DNA from: Branchiostoma floridae
Taxonomy: Eukaryota > Chordata > Leptocardii > Amphioxiformes > Branchiostomatidae
Direction: 5' to 3'
Length of the DNA: 64,000 nt
NCBI RefSeq assembly: GCF_000003815.2
Contig: NC_049986.1
Span: 11,899,662-11,963,661 of the forward strand
Shown here: piece by piece, positions 1-11,627 of the stretch
Position numbering within the stretch: the first letter of the stretch is position 1
How the letters are laid out: every line of letters starts with the position of its first letter
The notes under the pieces: model-generated
What the model was told of the DNA's origin: nothing
Seen by the model: the letters and a program-made list of their open reading frames with translations, nothing else
Database searches by the model: none
Position numbers and translations under genes: made by a program

Positions 1-334
1 ACCAACCCCGACTGTTGGCTGTTAAAAAACATAAGGTCAGAAACATCAAGTCTATAGTACCTTGTGATTATGGTTATGTGATGCTTAATACACATTTCCT
101 GATGTACTGAGTAAATTCATTTGGTTCTATCTCATGCCGACAGTAGCATCTTACTACTGAGTGCGATAGAAGAAGAACTTTGCGCGACAATTGTAACAGG
201 TACAGTGCATGGCAATCTGTATCAACATGGTTGTTGACCTATGTACTAAGAAGATAGATAACCACATGTCGGTATTGCTGTAAGATCTTGTAACTGGTGC
301 TCTGGATGTGATGACTGTTTATGTGATTTTGCAG
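1..334. other. Intronic or upstream sequence of the acyltransferase gene
   Basis: I see no convincing exon here. The first exon that joins in frame to the acyltransferase begins at 335 after a TTTTGCAG acceptor, so this stretch is most simply the end of an intron. Confidence 0.5.
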
Positions 335-2086
335 GAGAATGAAGTGCGAGAACCTGACATCACCGTTACTGTACCTGACGAAAAGACGCCGCTGGTGAAT
401 AGAGTTCCACGCGAGGAAACTTCAGCGCCTAAAGAAGGTCAAAATCAACTTTATTTGACTGTTTCAATCATTTATTTAGCGATCGTGTAAATAAAGCAAG
501 TCGAAATCATGTCCAAAGGTATAAAATACTTTGAGCAAATAGCAGCAGCCGTAATTTTGTGACAAGAAATGCATCGAGCACGAAAAAGAACCCAACGCAC
601 TTATCGAAACTGAGAGTAGCTCTAAGTCTTTCCCGAGTGAGTGAGTGGTTCAAAACCTACTTTCCGTTGGCCACAATTGGGACAATTACTGTCGTATTGA
701 GGCCACTAGGCGCTGTATACAGGCTGCCATTTCAGACCCTTGCGATTTAGCCCCTGGCTGCGAAGAGAGGGTCGTCCGTCCTACCAATGACCAATACCTA
801 ATATCTTCCATAGGTATAACTGGCCGTGTCCTCCTGTGCTTCTCCCTCTACACCAACATCGGGAAGCTCCTCAGCACCAAACAGGCGCCCGGCAGCATCA
901 AGTGTCTGCACGGCATCCGCTTCATCAGTATGACCTGGGTCATTCTGGGGCACACATACATTTTTGGTATTCAGCAATTCGGTAGGTGGATTGTGCATAT
1001 CCAATTCAAAACTCAACAGTTATATTGTCCAACAATGTAATTTACAAAGCAAGTTAGTTTGAGAATGAATTGCCGTCATTTGTGCACCGATGTTCACCTA
1101 TCGTTGGTGAACGTTAAGGCTTTTTTTAATCACATGAGGTGGTAAACAAGTAACATGATGATATTACCCAATAAAAGTACACGAATTGTTTTTGCGCACG
1201 CAGGTGGTGTGTTTGACAATGTGTGATGTTGAACTTACCACAACAAAACCTAACGTTACCTATTTAGAACGCATGGTTATGTATTCTTTCAGAAAACTTG
1301 CTGGAGGCCTTTGAGACCGTGCAAACATTTACATTTCAAGCCATCATGAATGCCACCGTTTCTGTGGACACCTTCTTCTTCCTCAGGTAAGGTAACAGTT
1401 CTTCGTAACATGCACACATGTATACCATACCGGTGGACACTTAAGTGGACACACGGTCTAAAGATTGCATTGAAACGCCATGATTTTGTATTGATGATAG
1501 CCATTCCGATTGATGCAAACGTTACCTACTCCAGAATAAATGTAAAAAGGTGGGGCTGTAAAAAGCTTGAATGAATTGTGTCTTATCTATGGTTAATAGG
1601 TGCCCTACAGCTAAAATTGTTAGTTTCCGAAATTGTTAGCTTTTCCAAAACACGCCTTGGATAGCAGCTTCAGTTCTGCAATCATTGGCAATAGAATTCT
1701 GCTTGCTTTGGACCTCGAGTAATATATACCAGTCAAACCAATGCATCTAAGGTTTTTAACGACCTAATCAGGGGGCTGTTATAAACGTGTAAAACTACTG
1801 TGGGGCATTGACCTTCTTGATGGCAACCTCATAACACGACAAAGGTAAAACCTCACCTTTTGAAACCTTCCCTTCCAGCGGACTCCTGATGTCATATCTT
1901 CTGCTAAAGCAGATTGGGAAGAGAAAAGAAAACGGGAAGTCTGTTCCGTACGGGATGTTGTATTTCCACAGATATTGGAGGTGAGTAAGGGTGTTCTTTT
2001 TAAGTATTACCGTGTGATCCCTATTTTAGTCTGTTAAAAGTTCACGTCTCTTTAAAACCTATACCTATATCTATCTATATAGGTAA

Positions 2087-2151
<65 letters not shown>

Positions 2152-2748
2152 ACTATGTCATTCTGAAGAACAGTGCTGGATGTCACTCGAAACGCCCGGA
2201 AGTAAATCTCCGTTTTTATCCAGTTGTAGAGATTGTATCTGAATATAATAACCATGTTACAACAAAGCAGACTGTGACGGAATCGTGGTCAGTGCCCAAC
2301 GAATAATAAGATTATGTCGGCAGCACATTTAGAACTTAGTATGTCATGAAACACATTTAGAAATGTGTCCTGAAGTACTTCTAGAAACGTCCCCAATCTG
2401 CCACCCTCAGGTTAACACCTACGTACATGTTCGTCTTGATGCTGTACATGTGGGTGCTTCCCTACATGTTCTCTGGACCCTTCTGGCCGCCAGCTCCTCT
2501 AGATCCATACTGTGGGGAAAACTGGTGGACAAACCTGCTGTACGTCAACAACGTGGTCAACGATGATAGGATGGTAGGCATAGATTAGTATCCGAGAGAA
2601 ACTCTATTGCACTGACAATTGTAATAGGTACAATATATGGCAACTTACATATACTACTATAGAACTTTATGGGTTCAAGGACTCGCTTTTCCGCGAACCA
2701 CATTGCTTTGTATAGATTTATGCAATTTTTATGTGTCTTATTTAAAGT

Positions 2749-2784
<36 letters not shown>

Positions 2785-5700
2785 GTGTATGGGCTGGACC
2801 TGGTACCTGGCCAATGATATGCAATTCTTCGTCATTGGAGTTCCTCTCGTCTACATACTGTACAGGTGTGTGGCATGTTTTACCTGGCGTTGTGTAACTA
2901 TAAACCCGTGTAGCGGCGTGCTGTCGTTCATAGAGGAATATATATATAAGTTTTCTATGGAGTTACTCCATCGTAAATCGACATGTTGCTAATCTATCGT
3001 CTTTTAACTAGAATTACGAACTAAAAACAAGTATGATGTCATTTTGTTTTAAATCTGTTCCATCAGAAAGATAAATGAGTCTTGCGGCTAGGTTAACGTT
3101 TTACTTATGATACATCTGCTTACTCCTAGATGGCAGATCCTGGGGATTGTTGTGAAGCTGGTTCTCCTGTTGGCAAGCTTTATCACCACTGCAGTGATTA
3201 GTTGGCACTTTGACCTGAAAGCATCTCTCACGTAAGGATACCGTCTGATATTCCTAAAAATACAGTAAAGGCAACGACATATATAGCGATTTGAATGACT
3301 GTATTGTGTCTTTAAATCCTGACTTTCATGATGCACCTGTATATAGGTCATGTAATGAACAAAGCTGGCAAAAGCCTGCAAGTTCAAATGATTCAAAATC
3401 ATATTTTTTACTTCTTCAAAGCTTTGACCTTACAGTATAAATTGCTTCGAAGTGACGTACTCCAAATGGCACTGGATCTGTAATGTGAAGGTTTTGTAGT
3501 AATAGCACAAACATGACTATAATGTATTATCATAAATATATGCATTTCTGTTCCAGGGACATGGTCCATTACTATGATAAACCGTACTGTCGTATCGGAC
3601 CGTACCTGGTAGGAGTTGCTGTTGGCTGGCTGTTGGTTAAGATAAAAAAGAAACAGACAAAGAGCAGGGTGAGTCAAACGCATGCAAGATTCGTCAACAA
3701 TTTTTAGAGCACAAACCCAATGTTCTATTTGACGACCTTTGGTTAAGAAAATTATAAAGACACGAATGATGACATTTTAATCGCAAATTTGATATCTGCC
3801 TGTTTCAGACCTTGAGTGTGCTGATGCTTGTCGGCTGGCTCATTGCTGCCACCGCTGCCATGGCTGTGTTGTATTCAGTATACGGCCAGTACCACGGCAC
3901 TACTCTCCAGACGCAAGGCGAGAACGTCCTGTACCTGACTGTCCACCGTACCGTCTGGGCCATGGCGATTGGTTGGGTGGTTATCGCATGTTATTATGGA
4001 TACGGAGGTACACAATAGTTCAATTTCCTGCTTGCGTTAGCCATGCACCGATTTCTGTTTTGTTGAATTACAAAACACAGTAATGTGTGATTGTTTTAAC
4101 AGACACTTGAATTATTATCTGTTCATACAAGTTCACATATACGGACCTATGAACGAGTCATATCTCGCATGAACGCCGTTGCCGCTTCTGCCTGTACTTT
4201 TGAATCAGTTTCTGTACTTCTGTACTTAATTCTTTTTCAGGTAATAGTACTTCATAAGTCTAAAATTCACGAGGCGTTCTAAATTACTAATGCATAGATC
4301 ACGATGACAAAAAGAAATGGGGATTTTGAGATATAGAAAGTCACGATCCCTGAAGGTACAATGCTACAACTATTGTAATTAAGAAGACAAGTACAGGTTG
4401 TCCGGCGTTGGACTGGATCACTATTTTCATTAACCATTACGGTGTACTTTTTACGGTGTTCACTACAGGGGTGGTGGACATCATCCTCTCCTGGGACGCC
4501 TGGGTGCCCCTGAGCCGACTGACCTACTGTGCCTACCTGATACATATCCTAGTGATGTATGCGGTATACTTCACCAGGGAAGTGCCCATCCACTACTCAA
4601 CATTCACTATGGTAAGTTGACGTACAATTTTGGGGCCGCGTAGCACAGTGGTAGTGTATTCGGCCCGTGACCGAGAGGTCGCCGGTTCGAATCCGCCTGC
4701 CGTGTTGCCGGTCTTGTGCCCTTGGGAAAGGCACTTTACACGACTTTCCTCACTTTACTCAAGTGAAAAATGAGTCGTCCCTCGGATAGGACGTTAAATG
4801 GAGGTCCCGTGTATGGGGAGAGTCACACCCCATGCACGTTAAAGAACCCCCATACGTGCGATGGTGCGGTGTGGTTGGAGCAAACCCTTCTGTCTGGAGT
4901 TGGTGATTCACTTCAAATCACCCGGTTGTAGGCCTGGCGAACCTCCATACCGTATCAGCCACACGGTGATTTACATCATTCACCCGGACGGGAGACCTGG
5001 CGCATCCCCGTCTTGTAATTAGCCAGCGAAAGGGTATGTCACCCCGTAAGGGGCGGTATCACCCCGTCGTGTGTAAACATGTGCGAACATGTGTGATCAC
5101 GTCGACCGATGATGATGATGATGTACAATTATGTAAAAATGACAAAGTTGATTAATAGGATGTACATGCATTAGTCTTCCTGATAGTTACCTTTGTCACG
5201 AGGATATGTTGGGGGTCTGAAGCAAAGGTCTGTGTACCAAAGGTCTGTTTTCCTCTGAGGAAGAGATTTAGGTCATTTCAACATTGAGTCACCAATCTCC
5301 AACTTATGATACAGGTGATTTTCACAAAACATAGGCGGGTACACATACTAACTAACTGAATAGGATGTACATACATGCATCATATACTTACCTTCGGCAG
5401 AAGGTATGTCTGGAGGTCAAGTTGAATTGGTGTTTTGATTGTCTGAGAAGAGGATAACTGGCAAATCTTTCAGTGAATTGTATTGATATTCAGTATGTAT
5501 CTCCAAGCAGATCTTGCAGTGGCATAAGATAGTATCATAAGCTGGGGGAGGAGGCCAATGAAACTCTTCTGCCGCTAAACTCCTTCCCAAGCTTATGATG
5601 CTATCTTAAGCCAATGATATTGAATTGGACGAGAGAACGAGTAAACAATTTTAGGTTTTCATTGTTTCCATAAAACAGGTCTACAATTATCTATAACACA

Positions 5701-5921
5701 GACTGAAGTAGGTTTTGGATATCACAGAACATGTCTTGGGCTAAAATTAATTTTCTAGTCTCACGTTAATCAATTGGCTGACTTTCAACGCCCGTTTGAC
5801 TTTTTTCCAGATCTATTTCTTCTTGGGGCACGTGACTCTATCCTATGGTTTGGCCTTCCTGGTGTCTGTGGCAGTGGAAGCACCATTGATGGGACTGGAG
5901 AAAATCCTCTTCAATAAATAA
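335..5921 (+). CDS. Nose resistant to fluoxetine (NRF-6)-like membrane acyltransferase, 3' part
   Basis: Eleven exons join in frame: 335-437, 814-981, 1293-1386, 1879-1980, 2411-2573, 2786-2865, 3130-3231, 3557-3668, 3809-4007, 4469-4611 and 5811-5921 (TAA). They give 458 residues of the acyltransferase_3 domain and its upstream linker. The family moves or acylates lipids in multi-pass membrane proteins; C. elegans nrf-6 mutants resist fluoxetine. Visible signatures are CLHGIRFISMTWVILGHTY (with the conserved His), VDTFFFLSGLLMSYLL, RLTPTYMFVLML, and PLSRLTYCAYLIH near the C terminus. At least eight hydrophobic segments follow, for example LGIVVKLVLLLASFITTAVI and VLMLVGWLIAATAAMAVLY. The N-terminal NRF domain and start codon should lie left of the window. 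Which paralogue this is, and its substrate, cannot be told. Confidence 0.9.
2092..2148. repeat. (TA)n microsatellite
   Basis: An almost pure run of TA dinucleotides lies in the intron after exon 1879-1980 of the acyltransferase gene. Confidence 0.95.
2753..2781. repeat. (CT)n microsatellite at a 3' splice site
   Basis: A CT dinucleotide run ends three bases before the AG (2784-2785) that opens exon 2786-2865. It therefore supplies the polypyrimidine tract of that exon. Confidence 0.9.
4630..5122 (+). mobile_element. tRNA-derived SINE
   Basis: The left end has pol III promoter boxes: TAGCACAGTGG (A box) and GGTTCGAATCC (B box). A body with CCCTTGGGAAAGGCACTTTA follows, of the kind seen in several invertebrate SINE families, and a GATGATGATGATG tail ends it. 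It is flanked by the direct repeat GTACAATT (4622-4629 and 5123-5130), which fits a target-site duplication. It sits in the last intron of the acyltransferase gene, same strand. Confidence 0.85.
5521..5612. repeat. Imperfect hairpin, 33-base arms
   Basis: Arms 5521-5553 and 5580-5612 are reverse complements with a few mismatches, separated by 26 bases. TATCTCCAAGCAGAT just to the left resembles the ends of the CTCCAAGCAGA element family seen at 43238 and 58841. It is probably a decayed short inverted-repeat element. Confidence 0.65.
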
Positions 5922-6583
5922 GATGGAAATTAGACATTTTTTAATATGCTACTTTAAACTGAAAGGGATTCATCATCTGCAATGGAGAAGTGCTGGTACT
6001 TTGACTCAAGCTTCCTGCAGAATCTCTTGATATTAAAGGATGTTGTCTTTGACAAATGAAACACTATAATAGTACTGTGAATCAACATTTGCCAACATGA
6101 TCATTTACATACAGCTTAATCAAATATAAATAAAGATATGACAACCAAGATTCCCTTCCTTGTATTACTAAATGAATGGATTAAAGACCTCTATAAGTAT
6201 GTGTGCTCTCAAGCAAAGTCAAAAGGTTCTATTTGCAATGTTTGAACAGAGATCAGCAACACAATATACTATTAGGAACATTCATGCCACATGAAAATTT
6301 AACAGTCTTTACTGAAAATGAATATGTTCAACACTTTTCAAGGTATATATGCACCATACATTTTCCACTAAAGAATACATCTCTTACAAATACACATCTC
6401 TATTACAACCTAGTAGCATGGAACCAGACCATTTGAAGTATAACCTCTTAACCTCAACATTTTGAGGAACTTTGCACCTATACTGTACAGAATATGGAAA
6501 GGTTCCACTAGAATCTATGGTTTTTCAAACTATGTTTTCTCAAACAACAAATTCAAATAGACGTAACAACTTCGTAGCAAACA
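5922..6583. other. Convergent intergenic region
   Basis: This holds the 3' UTR of the acyltransferase gene, with a candidate AATAAA poly(A) signal at 6129-6134, and presumably the 3' UTR of PSMD5 from the other side. No further coding sequence is seen. Confidence 0.7.
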
Positions 6584-9500
6584 CTAGTTTGAACCCTCCA
6601 TTGCAACTTCTGCCTGTACTCGGACATAGAAAGGCCCTTGTCGGTAATACTCCTTCAACTTCAGATAAAATGGAGATCCAAATGTTTCCAAAGCTGTGGA
6701 GGATTCTACCAAAGCCTTGATGACTTCATAACGAGCCTCTTTACCCATCTTGTCCTTCTCTGTGGATCTATCCACAAGGTACTCCACAAAGCCTGGGAAG
6801 TTAGCCATGGCCCGCTGAGCCCATGGCTGGTTACCGAGAGCCTGTAGGACGGCTAAACCAGCACAATGTAAGTTTTGGAATGGTTGCTGGACTATAGACA
6901 TGAGAGTGTCCATGGGTTTTGGACTGAAGGTATTGAACCAGCCTTCTAACATGGACAGCTGGTCTTCTGTGTGATCTGTAACCTGCAAAATAGCCAAGAG
7001 AAAATTAATTAGTCATAGATGTGGTGCTCACTAGAACAAACAAACAGTATAACTCATAAATGGAGAAACTTTAACACAGACAAATCTTGAAAACCATAGG
7101 TGCCTTAACCTCTTCTCTGATGACTTGTGCTAATGCCAATAAAAGATGAAGCATATACAAACACACATCAAAGGATGGGTAAATCTTGTATTGTGAATTC
7201 ACATTAAAAGAGTCTGAAAGCTATTATCATTGTCATCAGTACTCTTCTTGCAAGATGCACCAAGCAAAGCTATAGCTATAAAATGTAGCTACAGCACAGT
7301 GGTTGTCAATTATACTGTCATGTGCATTGTCTGACCTGAAGAGAGAAGAGGGAAGCCAGGGTTGTCAGCCCATACATCCTCATCTCAGTAGGAGGGTTCA
7401 GAACAATCCTACCAAACTGTTTTAAACAGTCTGTCCATGCATTCCCTGTAAAACAAAACAAGGTCTGTTAAAAACTTGCAACTTTAAAACTATTAGTATG
7501 CAGTATATGTCAGGTAGGTGTTTTCCTGATTTATCATGTGAAAAATTCAAACATGGACAGCTGGTCATGTTTGCTATAATCCAAACCATGTAACAATGTT
7601 ATCAAGAACCTTTAGCTATTCTTTATGCTGTCTCCAGGATATAACTTAAAATGTTTTTGTGATATCTCACATCAAATCCAATAGAAAATTTCCACTTTTT
7701 TTACTTAAACTAATGTTTCGTGGGCAAGTACAGAAATATTTCGTCTATGGAAATTTTGTCATTTGCCTTAAGATATTTCATTACAAGCAACATCCCAAGT
7801 GTGCTACTTACTACTACTAGATACCAGTCGAAAAAACGGACCAAGACCAATATCCTACCTTGTTTTTCAAGGGCCATTTTCCCATCTGGCCTTGATCCTA
7901 CCATCCCTACTGTTTCTACAGCGATCTTCACCATGGTAGGGTCCCTGCTGTCCAGAGACTCAAACACTATCTTCATAAACGCCCCATGGTGTTCCATGGT
8001 CTCATCCGGCCGTATAGATGCCATGGTCCCAAAGAACTTTATCACTCCTACAATGGAAGGAAAAGATCAAGACATTTTAAAGAAAGGATGTAATCTTAAC
8101 ATCAAAATAAGGACAGAACCATACATCTATGCAACGAGTGGATAGGCAAGCAAACACGAGACCAAGGTTTGACTTCTGGCTAGACATAGAAATATGCACT
8201 AAACACAACTGTCTTTACCAATGTTAGGTGAATTTGATAGGGGAGGTAAAAGGTGGTGAAGGAGAGGGATGGGCTCCACCCTGTGGATAACAAGCTACTG
8301 CCCCTATGGTTGCAAAGAAGCTAAAGAACTACCTTTTCTACGTGTTAAATTTGAGTGTTCTAAGTGTGACATAGGACTGTGACCTTTACCAGGTATGTAA
8401 AAACTTGACATTGGGTCACTGTCTGCTGCGGTGAGCATGGTCTCCAATTTACCCACAACCCCCTGCTGCTCCAGCCAGTTCAGTCCGTGTGTACTCTGGG
8501 CCAAGCTGCTCAGCATGTCGATGCAGTTGACCTTAAAAAACACATAACGATAGATAAAAATGACAACAAGAGGATGATCACATTGTAGTTCCATGGTATC
8601 TTGAATCCCTTGCTTTAAGGCCGTCATCAATTATACTTATATAGGCTACCGATAATACACCCAGCATTTGTGCATCTTTGCGCACCATAACTTTGTTTCT
8701 AGCTCTGAATGCACCAGAAGTCACTATATTCATAAGCCTATAGCGTATGCAGTCTCTGCAATGTTGAACCTCCCCATTGAAGAAATATAACTATGATATA
8801 TTTTAGTTTCCTTTATTGGTGCTCCATGCATGATATTGCTGACAACATAGAAAAAAAGTGGGGTGTGTCTGATTAGATTTAAACAGGAAACTCTGATGCA
8901 TCTCTTGCCAAGGCACACAAGTAACCAGTGTCCAAGATCAAGATCAGGTACCTGAACAAGAACGTCTCCACCGCTGAGTTCTCCTGTGAGTTGAGTCAAC
9001 AGACCAGAATCACTGCAGTACTGAAGCGCCAGGGGTGAGATGGCCTGGAGATTCACCAGCACCTGCAGACATGGACCAGGATATGAATCAGAGAGAGAAA
9101 ACTATTCTTAAGTGACTAATTCAAACTTGAACTTTATAATACAGTGATCTCAATATCTTCAGCCTCTTAGCCATTCAGGGTTATTGCAGCAGACGTGCCG
9201 CACATTTCCAACGGAGAAAGAACAATTTTGCCAAACGTCAAACCATATCAACGAACCCCACAACACACCATATGCACCATCACAAAACAAAATATTTCAT
9301 GCAGGTTTGAGTTTTCAAACTCTTGTTGCCATTGGTAATGACCTAATGAAATGGTGTGACATCATACAAACCTCGTACACCCTGTACCGAATGACATCAC
9401 TCTCCTTCATCACTCTTTGTAACTCCTCCAGCAGGTTTCCCGTGAAGAGAACCCTTAGCCCGGCCTCGCAGGCTCCCAGGCGAGTGATGACATTCCCAGC

Positions 9501-10917
9501 CATGGTGGCCACAGACAGCTCTGTGTCTGCCAGACTCTGTACTGTGTGTAACAGTAGGTCATGGCAGGTCACGAGTTCCTGAATGTGGACAATAGTATCC
9601 GTGCATCTGTAGATCTGTAAAATAAGACAAAATACGTTTTACAGTTTCACTATTTGATAACATATGATATTGCCATTTCAGCTAAGAACAATAACACTAC
9701 AGATTGACAATTTGATGGTATGCATTGATAACAGTTAGACATCCAGGTAAATTCTTCCAAAATCATATCCTGCTACTTGAGTACCTGCTATTTTTCATAA
9801 TTTATGGTATGATTGTCAATTAGGAAAAGTTGCCTGTAACTTACTTTAAAAATCCTAATAGATAAGTTTTGCCTAGGGGTAAAAATAACTTGTTCATCTT
9901 GATGTTTCTAACTTCTGATCAAGAGATAATGTTATTAAACTGCTGACACACAATCATCTTTTTTGTTAGCCGTGAAATGACACATTATAGACATAGATAG
10001 AGATATAGTATAGCTTGAGGAGTTGTGTCTCACTGCTACTTTTTGGTAATAAATCAAGTTGTATGAGTAGCTCTGTTCTGTACCTCCGTCAGACAGAGTT
10101 CTCTGACGTCTGCCCGCGGGTGCACCACTCCTCTCTGCAGGGGTTCTCGGAACTGTTGGAGGACGATGGAAGGGCTGTGGGCATCCAGCAACTTCTTCAG
10201 CACATACGAACACTCCGCAATCTGTTCCCTGTTATATAAACATTGGCAAGAACACCATTCACTTTATTCAATATTCACATGAATCTCAGAAATACTGTAA
10301 AATTAATTCATTTAATTCATCTAACATTTCAAGCTCATGAGTATGCAAACTTTCTTGCACTTAAAACAACCTTTCTACTTCCAAAGACGTCCTTGCTACT
10401 TCGTGGCAATAGATTTCGCAGTCAGGCATACAAAGAAACCACGACGTGACCGCGACAATTTCACGTTTTTACAGTATAAGCAAGCTAGCAGGTGAACCAA
10501 CTCGATGCTACCTAGTCAACAACAACAACTACCTAGTCGTGGCCATCCTTGGTTTAAACAGAAGGCTCCTTTTACTAGTGATACCATATAATTGACCCCC
10601 TGAGTCTTAGGATATGTCTACAATCAAATGTTTTCTTTCGGAGCACAGTACAGCATAATTATGTCGTCTGCTAGAAACACATGCATGAAGCAGCCAAAGT
10701 GACTTGCAGGTTTGAACCGCCGAAGTTGAGGGAAGATAACGCACCCATTAGATGAGTTCAGGCAGTCAAATAAGGCATTCAGCGGCACGTTAGTGACCAG
10801 ATCTTCCAGCGCTGATGGATGCACAGCATTGACAGCAACTTTCAGCTCTGTTAACGTCTCCAAAGGGTCATCTTCTGTTGATAAACTTTCCAACAAACGT
10901 GTTATCGAGTCGGCCAT
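6584..10917 (-). CDS. PSMD5: 26S proteasome non-ATPase regulatory subunit 5 (S5b), base-assembly chaperone
   Basis: Exons in transcription order: 10745-10917, 10084-10228, 9372-9614, 8952-9062, 8390-8531, 7859-8047, 7336-7445, 6584-6982. Phases close to about 502 residues, close to the human protein (504). The N terminus MADSITRLLESL, the DCLNSSN/EQIAECSYVLKKLL junction and the stretch YYRQGPFYVRVQAEVA match PSMD5. It is an all-helical ARM/HEAT-like protein that binds ATPase subunits of the 19S base while the particle is assembled and is absent from finished proteasomes (family knowledge). The start was set at the ATG at 10917 because its context is AAAATGGCC; an in-frame GTG three codons upstream is ignored. 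The 5' end faces CCDC180. Confidence 0.95.
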
Positions 10918-11627
10918 TTTGGACACTGAAATCTCGCGAAGTCTCGCACAGCGCGAGACTTGGGTAGGCGAGAGTTGGTGAAGAAAATGGCGACGAACTT
11001 GTTTACGGTTGTTACCAATGAACTAAAGTTTGTCAAAATACAAGAAAACTAGGACAACAGGTGGGTCGATATTGGCTTGTCGTACTGCTACACCCTACTG
11101 TTAACGCAAGAAACGGCATTGGTGTCGTCTGTGTTGTCCTGTTGCGAAGTGTTCCGTTATAAATCGGTTGCCTAGGAGCCAGAATCTCGAGGGGGGGGGG
11201 GTACTGTGATTTTGTTTTTTGTGATGTCAAACTTTACCTTACTACGGTAAGTGAGAAAAGAAAATTGTACCAGATGTTAGGTAGCCATATACTTATCAAC
11301 AGCTGTTGTTATTCGCCACAGTCGACTGTAATACCGCCATAGCTAGGGTTCCAACTAAGCTCCTTGCAAACGAATAATTTCTGACAGTTTTTCAAATCAT
11401 GAGTAATTTGCGGCACTTTTCGTATAAATTTCAATGACAAATCTTTATCCCAGGTCTCAGGGTAAGTAAACACTATTAAATTTATACAAGGACATTATAT
11501 ATAATCAAATCATAATACATGTAACGGTTATATGAATTAAATATTCATATGAAGACCTTGTAATTATCGTTTTTTACACTTCAGGTGTTTGAACTCTGTG
11601 ACAGTTATTAATAAGCAACAACAGATC
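10918..11627. promoter_or_regulatory. Bidirectional PSMD5/CCDC180 promoter region
   Basis: The two start codons face away from each other 710 bases apart. TCTCGCGA (10932-10939) matches the core of the TCTCGCGAGA element known from TATA-less housekeeping promoters. It overlaps a perfect inverted repeat with 9-base arms AAGTCTCGC (10939-10947) and GCGAGACTT (10953-10961). On the + strand AAAATGGCG (10984-10992) resembles a YY1 site. A G run lies at about 11190-11200. I see no TATA box near the likely start sites. Confidence 0.6.
10987..11052 (+). other. Upstream ORF in a likely 5' UTR exon of CCDC180
   Basis: An ATG in the context AAAATGGCG opens 21 codons and ends at TAG (11050-11052). Eight bases later CAACAG|GTGGGT is a good splice donor. 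This fits a non-coding first exon of CCDC180 that splices to the acceptor TTCAG at 11580-11584, before the main ATG at 11628. The exon itself is an inference. Confidence 0.4.

Noticed and set aside
559..1040. Longer open frames upstream of and across exon 814-981
   Set aside because: The NRF-like protein needs the exon to start at 814 after ATAG and end at 981 before GTAGGT; the extra upstream codons show no family similarity.
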